Shown here: in pieces, positions 46,400 to 56,510 of the stretch
How the letters are laid out: each line of letters opens with the position of its first letter
Numbering within the stretch: the stretch's first letter is position 1
From: Taxillus chinensis
Taxonomy: Eukaryota; Streptophyta; Magnoliopsida; Santalales; Loranthaceae
DNA length: 64,000 nucleotides
Assembly (NCBI GenBank): GCA_023512835.1
Contig: CM042087.1
Coordinates: forward strand, 5,958,550-6,022,549
Direction: 5' to 3'
Notes under the pieces: generated by a model
The model's input: the letters and a program-made list of their open reading frames with translations, nothing else
Told to the model about the DNA's origin: nothing
Database searches by the model: none
Made by a program: the position numbers and the translations under genes

Positions 46400-48769
46400 T
46401 GTCACGCCCCCGAATTCCAGGGAACCCGGAACCGGGTACATGACTTCCCCTTGCCCGCACCCGAAAGGTCAAGGGGTTGGTGACTAGCACCAATAGAGAC
46501 TACACCGCGTCTTGTCTCAAATATGCAACCCTGTACGATCATACATCAAGGGTAATCCTGTACTTTCCCATATATCATCATGCATACAAAGAGTCAAACA
46601 GTCACACAGACATCACATCATACGGTATGCAAATACAATCGTCCACGGACCCATGTCCGGGATATCACATAAAACAATACAGATATAATCGTATCATACA
46701 TCGAGTAGTGGGCGTCCTCCTGGAAGAAAGTCCTCCACTAGTCTCGGGTCACACCTGAAAAGGGTAAACAACAAGTAGGGGTGAGCGACAAGCTCGGTAG
46801 GTGACCCTAACACTCCACATCATGCAACACATATAAGTCTATACTATATGCTCGGTGTACTCATGCACCGTGTAGTGTGCACAATCATCAGGACTTAGCT
46901 CGCAACAAACATCAGGACAACTTGTCCACGATCCTCCATGGGATCCCAGCTCGGGGCACTCGGCCCTAGCTCCACGAGCTCAACGGCTCAACTCAAGTCT
47001 TAGCCTGTCCACGGCGCAATATGCCCGGCCACGGTCGCCACACAGGCCTGCCATCGGTGCATATGCCTGCCACGTCAACCACATAGCACCATCGGTGCAT
47101 CACGGTGAAAACCCAAACAAGTCACGGAGTCCATGCCCCAATACCTCACATCAACATACTAACATTAGTATGGCATGTCATTCTCAACATTTCCTTTAGA
47201 ATTGTAGCCAGTCTTCACAAGTAAATCCTCAACCCTTGATTTATGAAGGAAGTACTCATAGCGACTATTTTCTTGAAATTAAAAGTCCCGGCATTGGGTT
47301 CCCTTATCATAAATAAGATAATCTGATTTTTGGGGATTTTTCTGAGATGTCTAACCCCACTTTCCAAAAATTCACCACTACGAACTTTTGGGTTTTTCCG
47401 AGATTTTACACTAAATCCCAATTTTCACATTTTGAAATAGTGGGAATTAATTTTTCTAGTATTTTTCTTTGAATCCAAATGGGGGGGTATTTCGTTATTT
47501 ACATTGTAACTTAATAATACTTAAATGTGGAGAGGCATAATGGTTTACAATGTAAATGTCCAGTGCAGTGCAGTTGCACTGCTGCGGAACACTGTTTCAC
47601 TACTACGGATTTGATGCTCCGGACTGATGATCCGGACTAACTCCTCCGGACTACTGATCCGGACTAACTACTCCGGACTACTGATCCGGACTAACTCCTC
47701 CGGACTACTGATCCGGACTAACTCCTCCGGACTACTGATCCGAACTAACTCCTCCTGGACTACTGATCCAGGACTAACTACCTCCAGGACTGCGATCCGG
47801 ACTAACTCCTTCGGACTGATCCAGGACTAACTCCTCCTGGACTCTCGTTCACTATCCCTGAAAAACACTTGTTCACTTAGCCCGGAAAAACACTATTCAC
47901 TTAGTCCGGAAAACACTATTCACTTAGCCAGGAAACACTAACCTGAAAAACACTGTTCACTTAGTCCGGAAAACAACATTTCACTTAGTCCTGGAAAACA
48001 CTTGTTCATCGTCGTTTTTGCCAATTTTCTCAGCTAGAACGGCAACCCAAGAACCCCAAACACTCATAAACACATTTATTTTGATATACACCCCATTACA
48101 CGTCTTAAATAACTCTAAATTTCATGTAATCAACAAATACCTCTTTTATGCATTTAAATCACAAGATTCAACCAAAAATTGGGTTTCCCCCAAATCTTAA
48201 GGTTCACCCCCAAATTCCATGATTTCACCCAAATTAAGCATGCTAAGCCTACTATGAATCATATAAGGAGTTAGAATCACCTACCTGGAAGATTCTTTGC
48301 GATCCACGAGCTCCAATCGCCCCAAAATCGCCAAGAAAGCTCTACGCTCTTCACCTTCTCTGTCTCTTGCTCAAACATGTACGTACCAATAATTGGCAAT
48401 TAAAGATATAAGGCAGTTCTTAATTATATATATACCGTTGCCAATAATTGGCCTCCCAGCAATAATTGACCCGAACGCAATAATTGACCTCCCGAGGTCA
48501 CGAACTCCAAATTGAGTCAAATTACTGTCAAAACGCTCGAAATAACGAGCACAACACTGTTTAGATATTATCACACTCAAATGACTGCTCAAACGCAAAG
48601 TCAACCAATAAACCCCAAAAAGTCAACAACCGGGTCAAACGGGGCCCCGACTCGAAATCGGGCCCAAGTACAGTCAAAATGCTCACATCGACGGCTACAC
48701 TACCGTCCAGATAGTTACATTCCCATAAAATGACTATCTCTCAAAACTACCCAAATACGAGTCTTTACA
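46400..48769 (-). mobile_element. Solo Gypsy-type LTR (family D) inserted in the TRIM
   Basis: Plus strand TGTCACGCCCCCG to GAGTCTTTACA with duplications CGTCC at 46395-46399 and 48770-48774. 2370 bp, no internal region. It contains a 27-bp tandem array (about 47623-47835) and diverged TTCACTTAGTCCGGAAAACAC repeats (about 47860-48010). No gene recognised. Confidence 0.92.
47623..47835. repeat. 27-bp tandem repeat in LTR family D
   Basis: Units CTGATCCGGACTAACTCCTC plus CGGACTA, about eight copies. The 27-nt period keeps frame, which explains a 67-codon repetitive ORF here. Confidence 0.9.
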
Positions 48770-48850
48770 CGTCCCCTCCTATAAGGCGGACTTTGTTCTC
48801 CTCACCAAGCAATGTGGGATTAACACCCACTCATGGGTCGTTACATCCGA

Positions 48851-49876
48851 GCACCATGTAGCATTGAAGTTCTTCTCGGAAAATGTCTCTACCTTAATTG
48901 CTGCGGATGTGGTGCTCAAAATCTTGGACTTTAATCATATTAAATTTCTTCACGTGATCCCAATTGCATTTAAGGCTCTGTCCACATCTCCGTGTGATCC
49001 ATGTGTAAGATGACTTAGATATTGAATGGGTCTTTCTTACATCGGGACACAGCAAGCTGATGACTTGAATGCGAAGTCAATAAGTAGGAGTAGCGTCTTT
49101 TTAGTCCATAGTAATGTTCCTTACTCTGTGTTAGTGAAGCTCGGATCCTTACTCCGTGTTAGTGATTGCTTACTCCGTATCAATTTGATACTGGAATCCT
49201 TATTCCGTGTCAGCGCTTCCTTACTCTGTATGAGCAAAAGGTTCGGAGGGCTTACTCCATATCAACGCTTCCTTACTTCACTTGAGTTCCTTACTCTACA
49301 TGAGTAAAAGGTCTGGATGGCTTACTCCGTATCAACGCATCCTTACTTCGCTCGAGTAAAAGGTTCGGATTCCTTACTCCGCATGACTTTTCCTTACTCT
49401 GTACGAACAAAGGACTTGGGTCCTTATTCCGCACAAGTCCTTCCTTACTCCACATGAATGAAAGACTCGAAATCCTTATTGTGTGTCTTCTTGTCCTTAG
49501 TCCGCTTGAGTGGAAGACTTAGCTTTTTATTCCACGACAGTTCTCTCTTACTCCGTCCGAGATGTAGACTAAGATTCTTATTCCGCATCTATTTAACTTA
49601 GTCCATTTAAGTGTAAGACGCAGATTCCTTAGTCCATAACTTTAAGTATTTAGTCCGTATGAATAATCCTTATTCCGCATGAGAACTTGGTTATTTGCCA
49701 AATGCTTAATGGGTCCGGATCAGGATTATGTATCCTGTCCTTAGCTTTGCTCTCACGAGTGAAGATCCGATATAGAGTTTTATCTTCTGCAATAAGTTAG
49801 AATAGACATAGAAGATCTCAAACCAGATTATATAGGGTTTTAACCGCATTATCCAAATTCTGGGTTTGATCTAACA
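48851..49876 (-). mobile_element. Copia LTR (family C), right segment
   Basis: Continuation of 43794-44148. Irregular CCTTACTCCGTATGAG-type repeats cover 49090-49700. Ends GTTTGATCTAACA; the following 49878-49892 reads TCTCCCCCAATATAG, a polypurine tract on the minus strand. This is therefore a 3' LTR with a short stub of internal DNA (49877-49951). Confidence 0.8.
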
Positions 49877-49951
49877 ATCTCCCCCAATATAGATATGCCA
49901 AAACCCTTTGTAACCTGATCTGGTAAGCGAGGCAACAAGATACACAAATAG

Positions 49952-50230
49952 TGTTGGATCAAGCTCAGAATTTAGATGATGCGGATAAAACCTATTGGTC
50001 CGTGGAAGCCTAGAGGGGGGGGGGTGAATAGGCTTTTATCAAAACTCTTATCTAACTTTGGCATGACACTTATCCCGGTTAAGAGAAATAATCAATGTGG
50101 AAGATAACCAAATAGTGGAAATATTTTGTTTTATTATCAAATGATAATTACAACAAAATAAAGCGATTAAAGCTTGTAAAGTTTTTCGATCCACTAAACA
50201 AATCTCTTACACTCTGTTTCGAATACTCAT
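49952..50230. mobile_element. Head-to-head fragments of Copia LTR family C
   Basis: 49952-49993 matches the first 42 bases of the plus-oriented LTR (TGTTGGATCAAGCTCAG). From about 49994 it switches to the LTR end in minus orientation (GGAAGCCTAGAGGGGG) and is cut at 50230 by the next LTR. Confidence 0.65.
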
Positions 50231-50639
50231 TGTCACATCCTGAATTTCTAACCCGGGAAATCGGTTCGTGACTCCCCTTTATCCACCCGATGGGCAAGGG
50301 GTTGGGATAAGTAACTCCATACAGAACAACACAAACATCCACAACAGATATTTAGAAAAACAAAATCATGTATTTAATAATTTCAAACCACAATTAAATG
50401 TTTACAATTCTTCCCCACTGGGTTACATCAATTTCCATTGGGATTGCAAAGTCCCACAAAACATCATAACACAAAATAACATTTAAACAAAGCAACATAA
50501 CAGAGCTGTCTTCCACCTTGGTATTCCCACCTAACGCTTGTAGGTCCCTGAAAAGGAAAGAAACACAGTAGGAGGGGTGAGCAACCACAGCTCAGTAGGG
50601 ATCATGTCTCTCCAACCCATACCATGCTCCTAGCACCTA

Positions 50640-51835
50640 TGTTGGATCAAACCCAGAATTTGGATAATGCTGATAAAGCCTTATGTAATTTGATCCGAGA
50701 TCTTTTGTGTTTATTTGATTATTGCGAAGGTATGTCACTAATCCAAAGATGCACTCGTGAGAGCAAAGCTAAGGACAGGATACATAATCCTGATCCGGAC
50801 AAGAGTTAGTGTCGTCAAACACTTGGTAAATAACCAAGTAACAAATACATACGGAATAAGGAACAATCCTACGGACTAAGAACTTAAAGGATAAGTGCGG
50901 AATAAGGAAAATAAGTGCGGAGTAAGGAAAATAGATGCGGAGTAAAGAAACCAGATGCGGAGTAAGGAAAATAAGTGCGGAGTAAGGAAAATAGATGCGG
51001 AGTAAAGAAACCAGATGCGGAGTAAGGAATCCGGACTTATGACTCGCCCGGAGTAAGGAACTTACATACGGAGTAAGGAACCTACATGCGGAGTAAGGAA
51101 CTTACATGCGGAGTAAGGAAGCGCTGACACGGACTAAGGATTCCAGTACTGAATAGATACGGAGTAAGCAACCACTGACACGGAGTAACGTTCCAAGCTT
51201 CATTAACTACGGAGTAAGGAAAATTACACCGGACCAAGAAGACACTGCTCCAACAAAACCGCATTTAAAGTTATCAGCTCGTGCTGTCCCGATGTAAGAC
51301 GAATGCATTTAGATCAAGAAGAATCTTACACGTGGATCGTCCGGATATGTGGACACAACCTTAATTGTATCTTGGAACTCACAAAGACACTTATATTCTT
51401 CAAATCCAAGATCTTGAGCTCCACAATCCGCAGCGATCAAGGCAGACAGACACAGGGATAGTTAGTGCGGAACGCATTCCGGAACTTCAAGTTCCAAGGT
51501 TGTCTTTTAGGAATGTTTTGTATAAATTTTCATACTTATACTTCATGTAAGCGTGTGCTTAGGAGAGCTCAAGCAAGTAAAAAAAAAAAGAAAATTAGAA
51601 AAAGAAACTTGGCTAGCGTGTGAGTTCATTGTTGTAAACAGAGTGTAAGAGAGTGTTTGCTTCTATTTTGTTGTAATCACCTTGTGATAATAAAACAAAA
51701 TACTTCCACTATCTGGTTATCTTCCGCAGTGATTCTATCACTTAAACTAGATAAGTCTTTGTGTCTTGAGAGAAAAGAAAGAGTTTGAATAAGAGCCTAT
51801 TCACCCCCCCCCCTTTAGGCTCCAAGGGACCATCA
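50640..51835 (+). mobile_element. Solo LTR of Copia family C
   Basis: TGTTGGATCAAACCC to GGGACCATCA with duplications ACCTA at 50635-50639 and 51836-51840. 1196 bp. Contains a 20-bp tandem array ATGCGGAGTAAGGAAAATAA (about 50885-51130). Confidence 0.93.
50885..51130. repeat. 20-bp tandem repeat in Copia LTR family C
   Basis: Units such as ATGCGGAGTAAAGAAACCAG in about eight to ten copies, followed by looser CGGAGTAAGGA words to about 51230. Confidence 0.88.
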
Positions 51836-52487
51836 ACCTACATGTCAACGTGTCCTGGTGCGGTGTCGTGATACAAGTATGTACAGGTTTTATTCAACTT
51901 AAATAAATATGATAATATACAAACCACAAGGGCAAACACAACTATTTCCACAGCCATACAGGCTCCACGGCCACACAGGCCCACGGCCATAGCCACACAG
52001 GCTCACAATCATAGCCACACAGACTCCACGGCCACACAGGCCCACAATTAGCTACAAATGCTCACAATCAGCCACACAGGCTCACAACTAGCCACACAGG
52101 CTCCATAATCAGCCACACAGGCTCCACAATCAGCCACACAGGCTTACAACCGCCACACAGGCTCACAACCAGCCACACAGGCATACAATCAAACATATAA
52201 CATACATATCAACCACACAGGTTCACAACCAACCACACAGACATACAATCAAACATATAACATACATCTCAACCACACAGGCATAAAATCAAATATATTC
52301 CCCCCCCCCCCGAAACCTCAAGGTTTCCCCACGTGAACCTATAGCGGAACGAAGCCTAACGAACAACACATACATTCCCAACAGCCTCTAAGACCCACTG
52401 CCACGCAACGAACCCCAAGAGTTCACACCAAACAAAATATGCCATTGAAGGCCAACATCTATATAGGAGATTACACCTATATGGATT

Positions 52488-52536
<49 letters not shown>

Positions 52537-53282
52537 TATTATAACAACGACAATACTCTACAAATCATCCATCATAGGGCCTTCCCCCGGAATGGGTACT
52601 AGAAGAGATAGAACTCCTGCCTCTGGAAGATCCTCCTTGCTCCCACGCTAGATGCCGTCCACCCACGCTAGTCACCCCTGCAGCAACGACCAGGAGATCC
52701 TCTCTCTCTCTCTCTCTCTCTGTCTGCAACGGCTAACAACAAAAACCCTAAACCTAAAACAAAGAGTGCTCCTCCTCCTTATATAGACACCTCAACATCA
52801 AAAACGACATAGTTTTGATTAAGTGAACCCCATCGTCAAAACGACGTAATTTTGATTAAAACATGCTACAACCTTCCCGCATCCGCACAGGATAAAATAC
52901 ACACAATTCAAACATGCCCCTTTGAGAAAAGATTATTAGAATAACAAAACCAAATTGATGGTGCAAAAACATAGCTGCACGCCATATTGCACGTGATATG
53001 TCCAAATGATGTGAAATTCTGCCCCAAGCTTCCTTGAATCATGTAGAAGGCAGACATGCAATAATCTCCTTGCACATGATAATGCACGTGACAATGCTAT
53101 TGTCATGTACAACCTCTAACAGCTCCCTCTTGGGTTCAAATCTTGCCTCTACCTTGCTCATCATAATACAAGGTGTTCTAGCCAATGTGTGTAGAAAGAA
53201 AACTCCCTAAAATCCAACAATTGCCACCCCAAAAGGTAAAACTGTGACTAACTCCTCACATCCCAAAACACGGGTCATTACA

Positions 53283-54673
53283 CTTCAGTACATCTTTACT
53301 CAGAAGGACTTGAATCTGAGGTAGAGGAGATGAGTGGAGTATTTGCAGACCTTCGACTTTACTCTTGTTTATACCCCAGGCAAGGGCAATGTCGCGACTA
53401 ATGCGTTGAGTAGGAAAGGGAAAGCTGAGGTGGCAGTGAGAGAGTGGAAGCTGATAGAGCAGTTGACGATGTTGCAGTTGTAGCCTATTGCTTGTGATGG
53501 TAGGATAGTGTTGAATCCTATTGTTGTTGTGCCTGAGTTGTACCAGCGAGTCCGGGAGGTACAGTTGGGTGATATTGAGTATGAGGTTCTCCATGCCTGT
53601 ATTGAGCCTAGTGAGCTATCTGAGGACTGGACAGAGGGTCCTAAGCATGAGTTGTCTTTTCAGGGGCGGCTAGTAGTGGCTTCTTCTCTTTGGGATGAGG
53701 TGATGAGAGAGTTTCATCAGTCAAGAGTTGATGTGCATCCAGGGGGTACGAAGATGTACCATGCACTCCGGGGGCATTTTTGGTAGCCCGGGATGAAACA
53801 TGATGTGGCAGCATTTGTTGCAAGGTGCTTTACTTGTCAACAAGTGAAAGCAGAGCATCAACGGCCGGCAGGTATGTTACAGTCATTACCAGTAGCGGAG
53901 TGGAAGTGGGACCACATAGTGATGGATTTTGTGACTGGACTTCCACCCACCACTGGGAGGAAAGACATGATATGGGTGATTGTGGATCAGTTAATGAAGT
54001 TAGCCCACTTCCTTGCCGTTCGAGAGCGGGATTCCATCGGGATGTTGAGCCAGCTGTATGTGAATGAGATTGTGCGATTGCATGGAGTGCCATCGTTAAT
54101 TGTGTTCGACAGAGATTCAAGGTTTACTTCTCGTTTCTAGACAGGCTTGCAGGAGGCTATGGGGACCAAGCTTCACTTGAGTACAACTTTTCACCCTGAA
54201 ACTGACGGTCATACTGAGAGGACAAATCAGACATTGGAGGACATGTTGAGGGCCTATGTGTTAGATTTTGGGGGTTTGTGGGCAACTCACCTTCCTTTGG
54301 TGGAGTTTGCCTACAACAACAGTTATCAGGCATCCATTGAGATGGCTCCTTTTGAGACATTGTATGGGCGGCCGTATCGATCACCTTTGTGTTGTACTGA
54401 GATAGGGGAGACAACTCTTTTGGGGCCATAGTTGGTTCAGGAGGCTACGGAGAAGGTCAAGTTGATTCGTCAGCACTTGTTGTCCGCTCAGAGTCGACAG
54501 AAATCTTATGCGGATCGATGACGGCGACCTTTGGAGTTTTCTGTGGGAGATCATGTGTTTCTCCATGTTTCTCCACGTCATGGACATCGGCGATTTGGGA
54601 GAGGTTCCAAGCTATCCCCATGGTTTATTGGTCCTTTTGAGATTATGGATCGTGTGGGGCCAGTGGCCTACCG
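53283..54673 (+). pseudogene. Ty3/Gypsy pol fragment (RNase H end and integrase), Tekay/Del type
   Basis: Starts abruptly inside RNase H (LQYIFTQKDLNLR), continues to the integrase zinc domain (EFHQSRVDVHPGG then CFTCQQVK), the core ([44 protein letters not shown]) and the C-terminal GPFEIMDRVGPVAYR. It is cut there by an LTR at 54674. Stops near 53784, 54138, 54429 and 54520. It is a diverged relative of the element at 58599-63385. Confidence 0.92.
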
Positions 54674-56500
54674 TGTAAGGACCCGTACCTTGAGTTAGTC
54701 ACAGTTTTGCCTTCTAAGTAGAGTTTTTCTAGATTTTGACCAAGTGAATGGACTCCAATGAATTCACGTGCAAAAGGAAAGATGCTTAGAATGATGTCCT
54801 CTATCTACCACAGAAGTTTCAGGCCAAACGGACGTGTATGTGAGGTGCACGTGAAATGGGTCCATTTCACCTGCAAGTGTGGTTGTCTTCTACATGATGC
54901 AAGGAGGCTAGGGGTGAAGTTTGAGCGCATTTGGAGTGTATTTGGGGTTGCACGTGAATTGGGGAATTCACGTGCAAATTGGCGTGCAGGCATATTTTTG
55001 CATGGTTACCTTGGTTTTGTCATTCTAATCATCTTTTCCCAAAGGACCATGTTGGAATTGTGGATATTTTGGCGTGTATGGAAGCGAGAAGATGGTAGCT
55101 TGTGTAATCAAAACTACGTCGTTTTGATCCTGGGTTTCACTTAATCAAAACTACGTCGTTTTGATAGTGAGAGGTCTATATAATGATGAGGAGACTCCTT
55201 GTTCTAGGGTTAGGGGTTTTTCAGCCACTGCGGCCGTCGTGGAGAGAGAGAGAGCTAGAGAGTGGGAAAAGAGGAGAAGCGCCGGTTCTTTCCAGGAGCG
55301 TCTTGCGTGGGGAGGACGGCGTCTAGCGCGGGAGCAAGGAGGATCTTCTTTAAGGTAGGGGTTCTGTTCTTCCTAAATCCTCCTCTGTCCTAGGGTTCTA
55401 GGGCGATTATAGAGTTATACCTGGTTATATATATATGTAATCCATATAGGTGTGATCTCCTATATGGATGTTGGCCTTCAATGGCGATTTTGGTGTATTC
55501 TGGTGTTGGATGGTGTGCATATTAAGTGTTCGATAAAATGCCTGTGTGGATATGTCCGTGTGAATATGCCTAGTATGTGTTTGATTTTATGCCTGATGGG
55601 GTGTGCGAACTAAGTGTTTGGTATTATGCCGTGAAAGTGTGTATGCTATATGTTTGGTTTAATGCGGTGTGACCTTGTATCTTGTGCTTGTGGAACCCGG
55701 TGGTCGTGGAAGCCCAGGACTGGAACTGTTGCTTGTATGGCTAAGCCTATATGGCCGTGGAAATGTTAAGTTGTATGGCTAAGCCTATATGGCCGTGGAA
55801 ATGTTAGCTTTGTGTGGCTAAGCCTATATGGCCGTGGAAATGTTAGCTGTGTGTGGCTAGCCTATATGGCCGTGGAAATGTTAGCTTGTGTGGCTAAGCC
55901 TATATGGCCGTGGATATGTTAACTGCGTGGCTAAGCCTGAGAGGCCGTGGATATGTTAGCCCGTGTGGCTAAGCCTTGAGTGGTTGTGGATATGTTAGCC
56001 TATATGGCTAAGCCTGTATGGCCGTGGACAGGTGTGTGCCTTGTGAATGTGGAATACAACTTGTTTACATTTTATTGTCACTACACCGCACCCGTACACA
56101 CTCATGTAGACGCTAGGAGCATGGGATGGGTTGGGGAGACATGATCCCTACGAGCCGTGGTTGCTCACCCCTCCCTCTATGTTGTGTTTTCTTTCGGGAA
56201 CATACAGGCGTTAGGTGGGACCCCAAGGTGGAAGACCTTATTTACTTTACTTGTCTACCATTTATGTTATTTTTATGGGAACTGATATAACCCCAGTGGG
56301 GATGGATTGAAAAGAGGACTTTGTTGCAATAAAGACTGGTTTGGTTTGTGGATTGCTTTTATGAACTTTATTTTCTTGAATGTGTTGTGGATGTTTAAAA
56401 TGTTATATTCGGGGTTTGTATCCTAACCCCTTTGCCCTCCGTGTGGGTACAAGGGGAGTCACGCACCGGTTTCCTCGGGTTAGAAATCCGGGGCGTGACA
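54674..56500 (+). mobile_element. LTR of Tekay-type family A (element X)
   Basis: TGTAAGGACCCG to GGGGCGTGACA (1827 bp), followed by ATATGGTATC, the start of the primer site, then the next element. It is therefore a 5' LTR whose internal region lies beyond the inserted element. Two ACGT-core palindromes (about 55105-55163), TATA box TCTATATAATG (about 55175), (GA)n leader (55242-55262) and about eight tandem units with TATGGCTAAGCCTATATGGC, period about 39 bp (55735-56030). Confidence 0.88.
55735..56030. repeat. 39-bp tandem repeat in LTR family A (element X)
   Basis: Repeated GCTAAGCCTATATGGCCGTG blocks. The same kind of array has about five units at 45300-45490 in the solo LTR. Confidence 0.88.
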
Positions 56501-56510
56501 ATATGGTATC

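Larger units (their letters stand above)
45965..48845 (-). mobile_element. TRIM element, minus orientation, right LTR split by another LTR
   Basis: Left LTR 45965-46181 (217 bp); internal DNA 46182-46253 (72 bp); right LTR 46254-46399 plus 48775-48845 (146 + 71 = 217 bp). The 506-bp total is typical of a terminal-repeat retrotransposon in miniature. On its strand the LTR starts TGTAACGACCCATGAG. The primer site TGGTATCAGAGC lies at 46242-46253 and the polypurine tract CCTAAGGGGGGTGGAT at 46182-46197. No coding capacity and no 5S-like box, so not Cassandra. Confidence 0.92.
50231..53282 (-). mobile_element. LTR of Tekay-type family A, minus orientation, split by a Copia solo LTR
   Basis: Plus strand TGTCACATCCTG to CGGGTCATTACA, about 1.85 kb once 50640-51840 is removed. 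It contains diverged ACGT-core palindromes (about 52800-52860), a TATA-like box (about 52780), a (CT)n tract (52698-52721), a (TA)n tract (52491-52540) and GCCACACAGGCTC repeats (51945-52230). The flanks do not match (CTCAT left, CTTCA right) and belong to different elements. Confidence 0.85.

Noticed and set aside
47627..47830. 67-codon repetitive ORF with RTNSSGLLI units
   Set aside because: The 27-bp repeat period is a multiple of three, so the frame stays open by default.
45965..48845. Cassandra-type TRIM with 5S rRNA sequence
   Set aside because: I see no 5S internal promoter boxes in the 217-bp LTR.
50885..51130. Regular repeats with spacer-like variation resembling a CRISPR array
   Set aside because: The period is 20 bp with no unique spacers, inside a plant LTR. 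It is a tandem minisatellite.
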